Assembly: GCA_964016885.1 (NCBI GenBank)
Contig: OZ024742.1
Location: 327,501 to 391,500, forward strand
From: Eledone cirrhosa
Taxonomy: Eukaryota; Mollusca; Cephalopoda; Octopoda; Eledonidae
Length of the DNA: 64,000 bases
Direction: 5' to 3'
The notes under the pieces are model-generated. The model did no database searches. It saw only the letters and a program-made list of their open reading frames with translations, and was not told where the DNA came from. The position numbers were made by a program, and so were the translations under genes. Of this stretch, positions 26,601 through 37,000 are shown in pieces; the stretch's first letter is position 1; each line of letters begins with the position of its first letter.

Positions 26601-29600
26601 ACAGTGACTGGGTGAGAGAAATAGAACAAGTGATGGATGTTGTGATGAGTGATGGAAGAGATGGTTGGGTCATGTGCTGAGGTAAGATGACAGTGACTGG
26701 GTGAGAGAAATAGAACAAGTGATGGATGTTGTGATGATAGATATAATGAGATGGTTGGGTCATGTGCTGAGGTAAGATGACAGTGACTGGGTGAGAGAAA
26801 TAGAGCAAGTGATGGATGTTATGATGAGAGATGGAATGAGATGGTTGGGTCATGTGATGAGGTAAGATGACAGTGACTGGGTGAGAGAAATAGAGCAAGT
26901 GATGGATGTTGTGATGAGAGATGGAATGGGGTGTTTGGGTCATGTGCTGAGGTAAGATGACAGTGACTGGGTGAGAGAAATAGAACAAGTGATGGATGTT
27001 GTGATGATAGATATAATGAGATGGTTGGGTCATGTGCTGAGGTAAGATGACAGTGACTGGGTGAGAGAAATAGAGCAAGTGATGGATGTTATGATGAGAG
27101 ATGGAATGAGATGGTTGGGTCATGTGCTGAGGTAAGATGACAGTGACTGGGTGAGAGAAATAGAGCAAGTGATGGATGTTATGATGAGAGATGGAATGAG
27201 ATGGTTGGGTCATGTGCTGAGGTAAGATGACAGTGACTGGGTGAGAGAAATAGAGCAAGTGATGGATGTTGTGATGATAGATATAATGAGATGGTTGGGT
27301 CATGTGCTGAGGTAAGATGACAGTGCCTGGGTGAGAGAAACAGAGCAAGTGATGGATGTTGTGATGAGTGATGGAATGAGATGGTTGGGTCATGTGCTGA
27401 GGTAAGATGACAGTGACTGTGTGAGAGAAATAGAGCAAGTGATGGATGTTGTGATGATAGATATAATGAGATGGTTGGGTCATGTGCTGAGGTAAGATGA
27501 CAGTGACTGGGTGAGAGAAATAGAGCAAGTGATGGATGTTGTGATGATAGATATAATGAGATGGTTGGGTCATGTGCTGAGGTAAGATGACAGTGACTGG
27601 GTGAGAGAAATAGAGCAAGTGATGAGTGATGGAATGAGATGGTTGGGTCATGTGCTGAGGTAAGATGACAGTGACTGGGTGAGAGAAAGAGAGCAAGTGA
27701 TGGATGTTGTGATGAGAGATGGAATGAGATGGTTGGGTCATGTGCTGAGGTAAGATGACAGTGACTGGGTGAGAGAAATAGAGCAAGTGATGGATGTTGT
27801 GATGAGAGATGGAATGAGATGACTGGGTCATGTGCTGAGGTAAGATGACAGTGACTGGGTGAGAGAAATAGAGCAAGTGATGGATGTTGTGATGAGATAT
27901 GGAATGAGGTGGTTGGGTCATGTGCTGAGGTAAGTTGACAGTGACTGGGTCAGAGATAGAGAGCAAGTGATGGATGTTGTGATGAGAGATGGAATGAGGT
28001 GGTTGGGTCATGTGCTGAGGTAAGATGACAGTGACTGGGTGAGAGAAATAGAGCAAGTGATGGATGTTGTGATGAGAGGTGGAATGAGGTGGTTGGGTCA
28101 TGTGCTGAGGTAAGATGACAGTGACTGGGTGAGAGAAATAGAGCAAGTGATGGATGTTGTGATGAGAGATGGAATGAGGTGGTTGGGTCATGTGCTGAGG
28201 TAAGATGAAAGTGACTGGGTGAGTGAAATAGAGCAAGTGATGGATGTTGTGATGAGTGATGGAATGAGGTGGTTGGGTCATGTGCTAAGTAATATGAGAG
28301 TGACTGAGTGAGAGAAATAGAGCAAGTGATGGATGTTGTGATGAGTGATGGAATGAGATGGTTGGGTCATGTGCTGAGGTAAGATGACAGTGACTGGATG
28401 AGAGAAATAGAGCAAGTGATGGATGTTGTGATGAGTGATGGAATGAGATGGTTGGGTCATGTGCTGAGGTAAGATGACAGTGACTGGGTGAGAGAAATAG
28501 AGCAAGTGATGGATGTTGTGATGAGAGATGGAATGAGGTGGTTGGGTCATGTGCTGAGGTAAGATGACAGTGACTGGGTGAGAGATATAGAGCAAGTGAT
28601 GGATGTTGTGATGAGAGATGGAATGGGGTGTTTGGGTCATGTGCTGAGCTAAGATGAGAGTGACTGGGTGAGAGAAATAGAGCAAGTGATGGATGTTGTG
28701 ATGAGTGATGGAATGAGATGGTTGTGTCATGTGCTGAGGTACGATGACAGTGACTGGGTGAGAGAAATAGAGCAAGTGATGGATTTTGTGATGAGTGATG
28801 GAATGAGATGGTTGGGTCATGTGCTGAGGTAAGATGACAGTGACTGGGTGAGAGAAAGAGAGCAAGTGATGGATGTTGTGATGAGAGATGGAATGAGATG
28901 GTTGGGTCATGTGCTGAGGTAAGATGACAGTGACTGGGTGAGAGAAATAGAGCAAGTGATGGATGTTGTGATGAGTGATGGAATGATATGGTTGGGTCAT
29001 GTGCTGAGGTAAGATGACAGTGACTGGGTGAGAGAAATAGAGCAAGTGATGGATGTTGTGATGAGTGATGGAATGAGATGGTTGGGTCATGTGCTGAGGT
29101 AAGATGACAGTGACTGGGTGAGAGAAATAGAGCAAGTGATGGATGTTGTAATGAGTGATGGAATGAGATGGTTGGGTCATGTGCTGAGGTAAGATGACAG
29201 TGACTGGGTGAGAGATATAGAGCAAGTGATGGATGTTGTGATGAGAGATGGAATGGGGTGTTTGGGTCATGTGCTGAGGTAAGATGAGAGTGACTGGGTG
29301 AGAGAAATAGAGCAAGTGATGGATGTTGTGATGAGAGATGGAATGAGATGGTTGGGTCATGTGCTGAGGTAAGATGACAGTGACTGGGTGAGAGAAATAG
29401 AGCAAGTGATGGATGTTGTGATGAGAGATGGAATGGGGTGTTTGGGTCATGTGCTGATGTAAGATGAAAGTGACTGGGTGAGTGAAATAGAGCAAGTGAT
29501 GGATGTTGTGATGAGTGATGGAATGAGGTGGTTGGGTCATGTGCTGAGGTAAGATGACAGTGACTGGGTGAGAGAAATAGAGCAAGTGATGGATGTTATG

Positions 29601-31638
29601 ATGAGTGATGGAATGAGGTGGTTGGGTCATGTGCTGAGGTAAGATGACAGTGACTGGGTGAGAGAAATAGAGCAAGTGATGGATGTTGTGATGAGAGATG
29701 GAATGAGATGGTTGGGTCATGTGCTGAAGTAAGATGACAGTGACTGGGTGAGAGAAATAGAGCAAGTGATGGATGTTGTGATGAGTGATGGAATGAGATG
29801 GTTGGGTCATGTGCTGAGGTAAGATGACAGTGACTGGGTGAGAGAAATAGAGCAGGTGATGGATGTTGTGATGAGAGATGGAATGAGATGGTTGGGTCAT
29901 GTGCTGAGGTAAGATGACAGTGACTGGGTGAGAGATATAGAGTAGATGATGGATGTTGTGATGAGAGATGGAATGAGATAGTTGGGTCATGTGCTGAGGT
30001 AAGATGACAGTGACTGGGTGAGAGAAATAAAGCAAGTGATGGATGTTGTGATGAGAGATGGAATGAGGTGACTGGGTCATGTGCTGAGGTAAGATGACAG
30101 TGACTGGGTGAGAGATATAGAGTAGATGATGGATGTTGTGATGAGAGATGGAATGAGATAGTTGGGTCATGTGCTGAGGTAAGATGACAGTGACTGGGTG
30201 AGAGAAATAGAGCAAGTGATGGATGTTGTGATGAGAGATGGAATGAGATGGTTGGGTCATGTGCTGAGGTAAGATGACAGTGACTGGGTGAGAGAAATAG
30301 AGCAAGTGATGGATGTTGTGATGAGTGATGGAAGAGATGGTTGGGTCATGTTCTGAGGTAAGATGACAGTGACTGGGTGAGAGATATAGAGCAGGTGATG
30401 GATGTTGTGATGAGAGATGGAATGAGATGGTTGGGTCATGTGCTGAGGTAAGATGACAGTGACTGGGTGAGAGAAATAGAGCAAGTGCTGGATGTTGTGA
30501 TGAGAATGGAATGAGATGGTTGGGTCATGTGCTGAGGTAAGATGACAGTGACTGGGTGAGAGATATAGAGCAAGTGATGGATGTTGTGATGAGAGATGGA
30601 ATGGGGTGTTTGGGTCATGTGCTGAGGTAAGATGAGAGTGACTGGGTGAGAGAAATAGAGCAAGTGATGGATGTTGTGATGAGAGATGGAATGAGGTGGT
30701 TGGGTCATGTGCTGAGATAAGATGACAGTGACTGGGTGAGAGAAATAGAGCAAGTGATGGATGTTGTGATGAGAGATGGAATGAGATGGTTGGGTCATGT
30801 GCTGAGGTAAGATGACAGTGATTGGGTGAGAGAAATAGAGCAAGTGATGGATGTTGTGATGAGTGATGGAATGAGATGGTTGGGTCATGTGCTGATGTAA
30901 GATGACAGTGACTGGGTGAGAGAAATAGAGCAGGTGATGGATGTTGTGATGAGAGATGGAATGAGATGGTTGGGTCATGTGCTGAGGTAAGATGACAGTG
31001 ACTGGGTGAGAGAAATAGAGCAAGTGATGGATGTTGTGATGAGTGATGGAATGAGATGGTTGGGTCATGTGCTGAGGTAAGATGACAGTGACTGGGTCAG
31101 AGAAATAGAGCAAGTGATGGATGTTGTGATGAGTGATGGAATGAGATGGTTGGGTCATGTGCTGATGTAAGATGACAGTGACTGGGTGAGAGAAATAGAG
31201 CAGGTGATGGATGTTGTGATGAGAGATGGAATGAGATGGTTGGGTCATGTGCTGATGTAAGATGACAGTGACTGGGTGAGAGATATAGAGCAGGTGATGG
31301 ATGTTGTGATGAGTGATGGAATGAGATGGTTGGGTCATGTGCTGATGTAAGATGACAGTGACTGGGTGAGAGAAATAGAGCAGGTGATGGATGTTGTGAT
31401 GAGTGATGGAATGAGATGGTTGGGTCATGTGCTGATGTAAGATGACAGTGACTGGGTGAGAGAAATAGAGCAGGTGATGGATGTTGTGATGAGTGATGGA
31501 ATGAGATGGTTGGGTCATGTGCTGATGTAAGATGACAGTGACTGGGTGAGAGATATAGAGCAAGTGATGGATGTTGTGATGAGTGATGGAATGAGATGGT
31601 TGGGTCATGTGCTGATGTAAGATGACAGTGACTAGGTG
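8626..31638 (+). repeat. 23-kb array of a 90-bp satellite, about 255 copies
   Basis: A unit such as 9151-9240 repeats head to tail with a 90-bp period almost without interruption. Read on the plus strand one frame gives 'RWLGHVLR', a TAA stop, 'DDSDWVR' and 'EIEQVMDVV'. The LINE copies in this window carry 'RLRWYGHVMRMKDDSC' preceded by a similar stretch, so the unit looks like an amplified piece of a LINE ORF2 C-terminus with one codon turned into a stop. By my count the unit is about 40% G and 6% C and has no CpG. Exceptions to the period are single-base-deleted units ('ggaagagatgg' near 18203, 18470, 22789, 23058, 25217, 26655, 30330) and a unit lacking 12 bp near 27620. Larger blocks of units are duplicated (see findings). 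The array ends abruptly at about 31638. Confidence 0.97.
9033..18176 (-). other. Antisense open frame across the satellite (repeat artefact, not a gene)
   Basis: The minus strand of the 90-bp array is open for 3047 codons here because the unit length is a multiple of three and one antisense frame lacks stops. Similar frames follow at 18397-22764 (1455 codons), 22985-24517, 26581-28281 and 28278-30305. The product would be a 30-residue repeat rich in His, Ser, Ile and Pro (for example 'HHNIHHLLYFSHP'), with no recognised domain or signal peptide. Single-base deletions shift the frame at several points and variants are not confined to third positions. I read it as a by-product of periodicity, though transcription cannot be excluded. 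Confidence 0.85.
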
Positions 31639-31984
31639 AGTTTCATCCTATTGTATCCGTCTTATGTCACAGTATTTACACAAAACAAAACACAGAAAGG
31701 GAACAAAAGAGAAAGAAAAAAAGGATAGATAAATAAAAAAAGATCAAGCAACGAAAGGAAGAGGGCCAGACATTAGACTCCAGTCTGGGCAATGCCTCAA
31801 CTGTACTCTGTAGACAAAATAACAAAGGTATTACCACAGAGAATAGCTAGAAACAGCCACCCTACCTTAAGTGAACCACAGTATTTCAGACTTTACAGAG
31901 AAAATCAATGTTTAGATCAATCAAGTTTTCTATTAATTATAACTATCACGTTAGTAGACTCTTCATAGATGAGATATCATATAT
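31639..31984. other. Unique-looking AT-rich DNA after the satellite
   Basis: The satellite stops within a unit and is followed by non-repetitive sequence with an A-rich patch near 31680-31745. No gene is recognised. Confidence 0.6.
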
Positions 31985-32200
31985 ATATATAGTACATGTG
32001 TGGCCACATGTTGCTATCTTAATATATCTACCATACATGTGTTCCTACATGTTGCTGTCATTTCTATAGAACATATGCTGCTTCATGTTATCTTAATATC
32101 ATACATGTGTGGCTACATGTTGCTATCTTAATATACATGTGTTGCTACATGTCTTAATATATCCACCATACATGTGTTCCTACATGTTGCTGTCTATATA
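31985..32200. repeat. Minisatellite 'acatgtgtggctacatgttg', left block
   Basis: Degenerate units of about 40-50 bp built on 'catacatgtgttcctacatg' separated by 'ctatcttaatatatctac'. Nearly the same block recurs at 35308-35495 in the same orientation, on the other side of the Penelope-like element and a SINE. Confidence 0.9.
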
Positions 32201-32369
32201 TATATATAGAATATTTTAGTATCGTGAGAGAGTAGAGGTTTAAAGGGATAAGCGATACATATAGTTAGTTGCCAAAAGGTTGTGCATTTGTGCTCAATAC
32301 TTGTGCCTACAGGGTTAAATATCGGAAGCGTTAATATTTAGTGGGCGAGAATATAAGCAGAGCGGCTAC

Positions 32370-32437
32370 AAATGAAAGGATTACAAAAGAGAATACATAC
32401 TGTTAGAACATGTTTATACAAAAGCACCTACTTACGT
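32370..32437 (+). repeat. Inverted terminal arm 1 of the Penelope-like element
   Basis: It pairs with 34553-34619 in inverted orientation; it starts 'aaatgaaaggattacaaa' and ends 'aagcacctacttacgt'. Such arms fit the complex terminal repeats of these elements. Confidence 0.9.
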
Positions 32438-32463
32438 TTCGCCCGAAAAGGGCTTCTCAATGA
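32436..32463 (-). ncRNA. Hammerhead-like motif at the Penelope 3' end (degenerate)
   Basis: On the minus strand 'ttgagaagccc' is followed by a tight hairpin GCCC-TTTTC-GGGC and 'gaaacg'. The hairpin plus GAAAC matches stem II and the 3' core of a hammerhead ribozyme, and such ribozymes are known from Penelope-like elements. The CUGAUGA box is degraded here, so activity is doubtful. Confidence 0.4.
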
Positions 32464-32791
32464 ACATACAAATCTAGAGTGTTCAGTACAGGACCCAGAA
32501 GGGGTTTTAAGATGACAATCACATGGAAATTCCTTCTTGATTCAAACAGACATAGTTATTATTGTCACAGAGCAAGGGGAGTAACTCTGGCCGGTGTTTG
32601 AATAAATGTCCCTAAATGGCTTATCATCCGTTCACATGATGGTTGTTTTCCACTACTATTTTATGGGTGTCACTTTACTGCTGCCTAGTCAAGCCGGATC
32701 TAAGATGCATAGTTGGTGTACAGATGTTTAGTTATGCAACCTGCCAGACGGCACGTTATGGTTTGGTGCAGGGGGACCTGATTTATGGTAT

Positions 32792-33661
32792 TCATGTCTC
32801 AACAGGGGTCCAACCATGGAATGACTGCTGTATTCTGTGTCTGCAGTTTATCACCAATTCTGCTCTGCTGTTGATGAGCTCTATGGGTGCTCTTACGATA
32901 TGGTTAAGTTCCATGAAGCAGAGCTGGCATTTCCTCTTGAAGTTATACGGTGTTGCCCTGCTGACAATTTCCCAGTATGTGGAGAAGCTGATGTTGGAGT
33001 CTTTTAATGTGGTGATGTAGTTGTCGAGTGATGTGGAGTGCCTTAGTTTCTTGTTTCTAAAAGAGTGGAGATGCGTTCGAAATCTAGTTTTGAATGAGCC
33101 AGAGGTGGCCCCTATATAATGCTTGACGCTATTATGGCTAGTCACGGTGCACCTATAAATAACGTTGTCTGTCAGGCAACTTCCCCTAAGCGAACAGCTT
33201 CCCTGGTCTCGACAGCTGCAGTGTTGGCCGCTGCGGTGGCTCCTAGTGCCCGAAGTAAGGCCATTACTATCACTACCTATGTTATTATCTACGCCACCGC
33301 CACTATCTCCATAGTTAGTACTATTATATCCTATGGTGCGCGGGATAGTACAATTATTACCCCGCGCACCACAGCGCCTTCTGTTGCCGCCTCGCGATCC
33401 GTACAGGTCACCAGCATGCTCCCCAGTCTCGCCGCCATTATGTCGGTTGCGTCTGTTGGAGCTTCCACCAACACTGTCGGGTTCTATTTTAATATTGTTC
33501 TTATTGAGGATTTTCCTGTATGTATGGTTGGGTGGCAAGTTCTTTAAGGCTTCGAAGAATATCCTAGGTAAGTCAGAGGCCACACTCCTAGAGTAGGGAG
33601 GATGGAACCATAGGACATTACGTTGGCAGTTACGCGTAGCCTTGGGCTTATTACGGGTCAT
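32792..33661 (-). pseudogene. Penelope-like element GIY-YIG endonuclease domain
   Basis: The 289-codon frame starts with the connector 'WFHPPYS' (residues 18-24) known from Penelope-like polyproteins. Cysteines follow at 148, 150, 156 and 162 (CxC..C..C), then the nuclease core with 'VIY' (167-169), 'YIG' (182-184), 'FKTRFRTHLHSF' (190-201) and a 'CQLC' pair (245-248). GIY-YIG nucleases nick DNA, and in these elements the domain is thought to prime reverse transcription at the target. Between residues 65 and 145 lies an unusual Gly/Asn/Arg-rich insert. The frame stays open upstream of the first Met for about 50 codons (past 33800) and then breaks before reaching the RT frame. The first Met is therefore not a real start; this is the C-terminal part of a broken polyprotein. 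Confidence 0.9.
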
Positions 33662-34013
33662 GTTGGCTAGGTATCCGTTTTTATTGTTGCTACTGTGCTG
33701 CAGCCTACTGTGCGTCCCCTTCGCTTTATGCTCAGGTGCACCCGCCTTCCTTGCGTTACGCTTACGTGCAGCTAAACGCCGGTTGGAGGGTGTAGGTAAT
33801 AGGCCTTCGCTGTTGTTAATCCTATAAGCAGGAATAATTCTCGTAGGTTACAGCGGTTACCGTTGCCCATATTATAACCCTTATTATGCGGTAGGCCCTC
33901 GACACCGCCCCACAGGTAGTTAACGCTACGGCCGTGTTTCTTAGTGCGATTCTCTATACTACAATTATTAACTCTATCATGACCGCTGCGTGTTTGGTTA
34001 TATGTATGGCTTA

Positions 34014-34552
34014 CTATAACCTTAGTTCTATGATGGGTGTGGATACTAGAGTCAGCGTTAGAAGGTAGGAGATTCTTCGGTTATATCCGTCACCTACCAA
34101 GGCTTTATTGTAGTAGTCAGCAGCTTGGTTGAAGATGTCCTTGTTGGCGGATAGCCTCGAGATCCTATGGGATATGCTATATACTATGGAGTTGAGAGTA
34201 GACTTAGGGTGGTTGGATGCATAATTAATATATGATAGAATCTCACAGGGCTTATGGTATGGCTTGTACAGGCCCGTATCCAACTCCAGGGTCACATCTA
34301 GGAAGTTGAGTATCTGGTGGTTGAGGTCCATAGTTACGGATAGGCCGTATGATTTGAAGAACCTGTGTATGCGCTTGTTAAGATTCTCTATCCTGCAGGG
34401 GCTATGGTTCCCAACGGTAAATAGGGCGTCATCCCTATATACACCTCTTTGTAGGGCCGGGATCTCGTCCCTAAGTTTATGGAGGAGGTATATTCCAACC
34501 AGGTCAGTTGCTTGCCCCGAGTCACTGGACCCCAACGTGATATCGAAGTTAA
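34014..34552 (-). pseudogene. Penelope-like element reverse transcriptase, C-terminal part
   Basis: Read on the minus strand, 'NFDITLG' and 'LVGIYLL' are followed by the catalytic 'YRDD' and then 'NFLDVTLEL', 'YKPYHKP' and 'SNHPKS', all in the order typical of Penelope-like RT motifs B', C and the thumb. The upstream palm motif A and the fingers are absent: the coding sequence joins an inverted terminal arm at about 34553. A frame change near 34055-34080 separates it from the linker that leads to the GIY-YIG domain. The protein would copy RNA into DNA. This copy cannot. Confidence 0.88.
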
Positions 34553-34619
34553 CGTACGTAGGTGCTTTTGTATAAACATGTTCTAACAGTCTATATTCTC
34601 CTTTGTAATCCTTTCATTT
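34553..34619 (-). repeat. Inverted terminal arm 2 of the Penelope-like element
   Basis: Inverted copy of 32370-32437, joined directly to the truncated RT reading frame. Confidence 0.9.
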
Positions 34620-34620
34620 A

Positions 34621-34651
<31 letters not shown>

Positions 34652-34652
34652 C

Positions 34653-34992
34653 ATCATCATCATCATTTCATTTTACGTCCACTTTTCCCTGCTTGCAAGG
34701 GTGGGACAGGAACTGATGCTGGCTTGATTTCTACAGCTGGATGCCCTTCCTAACGCCAACCTCATTTACAGTGAGTGCTGGGTGCTTTTTTGCCATGGCA
34801 CCTCCACGACCACTTTACAGTGGAATGATATGGACCCCAGTCCCTATCATCTCATTTCTACAGCTGAGTAAACTGGAGCAATGTGAAATAAAGTGTCTTG
34901 CTCAAGGAAACAACACATCACCCGGTCTGAGAATTGAACTCACAACCTTTTGATTGCAAGGCCAATGCTCTAACCACTAAGCCATGTGCCTA
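34653..34992 (-). mobile_element. tRNA-derived SINE sharing its tail with the RTE LINE
   Basis: Read on the minus strand it has an A-box region 'ggcttagtggttagagca', a B-box region 'gtgagttcaattctcag', a body with 'ttgagcaagacactttattt', a long 3' half 'gttggtgttaggaagggc' and a final ATGATG repeat. It has no coding capacity. It sits between two TA microsatellites. Confidence 0.92.
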
Positions 34993-35307
34993 TATATATA
35001 TATATATATATAATTTTATTCAAAATAATAAGTGAAACATATTCTCATAACCAAAATATATATTTTATAATACATATTTCAAAGGTACAATGGTGTTTAA
35101 GTACGTTTTCATCAGATAAAATATATGAGAGATTGGATTTGCAACATACCGCCAATAATATTAAAGACTCCAGAATAATTGCTGTCGAGAGCTTCTAATC
35201 TATTGTAAAATTGTATTTGTTGAATAATCAAAGAACCATATAAACTTTGGTTATATATATATAGTAATAATAATAAATTTGAAGACTAAAATCCAAATCA
35301 TATATCT
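34993..35307. other. AT-rich DNA without a recognised gene
   Basis: It begins with a TA run. A minus-strand 'ctgatgaaaacg' at about 35106-35117 resembles the start of a Penelope-type 3' end but lacks a stem II hairpin. Confidence 0.5.
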
Positions 35308-35495
35308 ATAGTACATGTGTGGCTACATGTTGCTATCTTAATATATCTACCATACATGTGTTCCTACATGTTGCTGTCATATCTATAGAACATATGCTGC
35401 TCCATGTTATCTTAATATCATACATGTGGTGCCACATGTTGCTGTCTTAATATATCTACGATACATGTGTTGCTACATGTTGGTATCTTAATATC
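35308..35495. repeat. Minisatellite 'acatgtgtggctacatgttg', right block
   Basis: Same sequence order as 31985-32160. It could be the other half of one array split by the Penelope element and SINE. Confidence 0.9.
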
Positions 35496-36689
35496 AAAGA
35501 CAATGTAGATTGTGCTGCCAATTAAAATATAGTTTCAGACAACAAAGAAATGTTACCATTTGCTGTTGTTTTAACCAATTAATTTCCTTATCTTTAGTTT
35601 ATCAGAATTGGATATTAAAATACAAATAAAATCATTTTACTCCCAACTTTTTACTCTCTCTCTGTGAGCGTGTGCGTGTATGTGTGAGTGTCTGTCTGTG
35701 TGAGTGAGTGTCTGTGTCAGTGAGTGTCTGTGTGAGTGTGAGAGTGCCTGTGTGAGTGAGTGTGTGAGTGTGTGTCTGATGGTGGTGAAGATGATGAAAA
35801 AAGAAGAGGCCATCTTTGTGTCTAAGAGTCTTCACCATATTCTATAGCATCTCATGAGCACACCACTCTACCAACTTTATCCCCTTAGTGTTTAGTAAAA
35901 GTCCATGAGAATGGCTGTGTGTGTATATATATAGAGAGAGAGGGGGGCGGGGAGAGAGAGAGATGAAGCGAATCTCAACACCAATTGGTTGCGACCTGTG
36001 TGTGTTCAACAAGCCTTTTCAAGATGTGTGTGTATGTATGTGTGTATGTATGTGTGTATATATCATCATCGTTTAACGTCCATATTCCACACTTGCATGG
36101 GTTTGGATATATATATATATATATGCCTCGTTAACAAGCACACTCCTAATGTTAATAAAAGAAATAGCTAATTAGTATAAATTATCATTTGAAATTATTT
36201 GCAGAAAACAACATATTTGTGTGTGTATATATACATATACACACAAATACACACACACACACACACATGTATACACACACACACATCTATATATATATGA
36301 TAAATGGGAAGCAACTATATCAGTAATTATTGAAATGGTTTGTATTTCATTAAAACTGACACCCTAATTGGTTCATTTATTAACCTTAGAAATAATTAGG
36401 TGAGCACAGATTGTTTTATATTCTTTTTGTTGTATCAGTCAATATTTGACAAACATTCTACATCAATGTTAGGGATAACTTTATACAATTGCAAACAGTT
36501 TTTTTATATTTATTTTCATATTTTTATAGCAGAGATAAATTAATAAATTAATCAAGTTAATTAATTAACAGATACAAAAACAAAGCAAAACTAAAAAGCT
36601 GCCTTCAAAAGTCCTGAAGGTCAACAGAAAGGTGTTGTCAGCCAAGTAGACTGAGGCAGAGATATTATGTGGCACTAACATAACGTGGT
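35496..36689. other. Intergenic DNA with simple repeats, no gene recognised
   Basis: It holds GT/GAGT-rich repeats at 35655-35785, a GA/GGGG purine run near 35930-35965, TG repeats near 36025-36060, a small SINE-tail piece at 36063-36105 ('tcatcatcgtttaacgtcca'), and CA/TA repeats at 36220-36300. Confidence 0.7.
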
Positions 36690-37000
36690 TTCATAGATAC
36701 ACTTATTATGAACCACGCCATGTTAGTGCCACTTCTAATCTGCCAAACAAAGGGTTGCGAAGACTCTGCAGCAGTATCAAAGACATTGCAATTTCCTTAG
36801 TGTTGGTGCCATGATAAAATGGACTTGGTAAAAGTCAGGATCATATGTCAAGCCCATAGCCGGCCCATCTGGAGGTCAGTGGCTCTTCTTGAATAATGAC
36901 CATTCTCTGACGGTACGTCCAGCCCTTGCTAACAAGGAGAGCAGACATTAAATTATGATGATGGTGGTGGTGGTAATGATGGGGTCTGATGGTGATGATG
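36690..37000 (+). repeat. Diverged SINE-like repeat, second copy of the 2230-2585 family
   Basis: It aligns with 2230-2585 from 'gactct' through 'ttggtgcca' to the 3' block 'cttgctaacaaggagagcag' and a GATGATGG end. Confidence 0.65.

Larger units (their letters stand above)
32215..34630 (-). mobile_element. Penelope-like retroelement, 5'-truncated and decayed
   Basis: On the minus strand the order is: inverted terminal arm, C-terminal half of a reverse transcriptase, linker, GIY-YIG endonuclease, non-coding 3' region, hammerhead-like motif, second terminal arm. Penelope-like elements are the retroelements that join an RT to a GIY-YIG nuclease. The terminal arms (32370-32437 and 34553-34619) are inverted repeats of about 68 bp with four mismatches by my count. 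TA microsatellites flank both sides. The RT fingers and motif A are missing and at least two frame changes separate RT from nuclease, so this copy is dead. Confidence 0.9.

Noticed and set aside
8626..31638. CRISPR-like array or giant repeat-protein gene
   Set aside because: There are no unique spacers between repeats, the sequence context is animal, and the long antisense ORF is explained by a stop-free 90-bp period with tolerated frameshifts.
34653..34992. tRNA gene call at SINE heads (also 38341, 54500 and 57507)
   Set aside because: The A- and B-box promoter motifs are present, but the sequence continues into a SINE body and lacks a proper tRNA cloverleaf end. These are tRNA-derived SINE heads.
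35106..35117. Minus-strand 'ctgatgaaaacg' as a hammerhead
   Set aside because: No stem II hairpin lies between the CTGATGA box and the GAAAC-like part, so the core cannot form.
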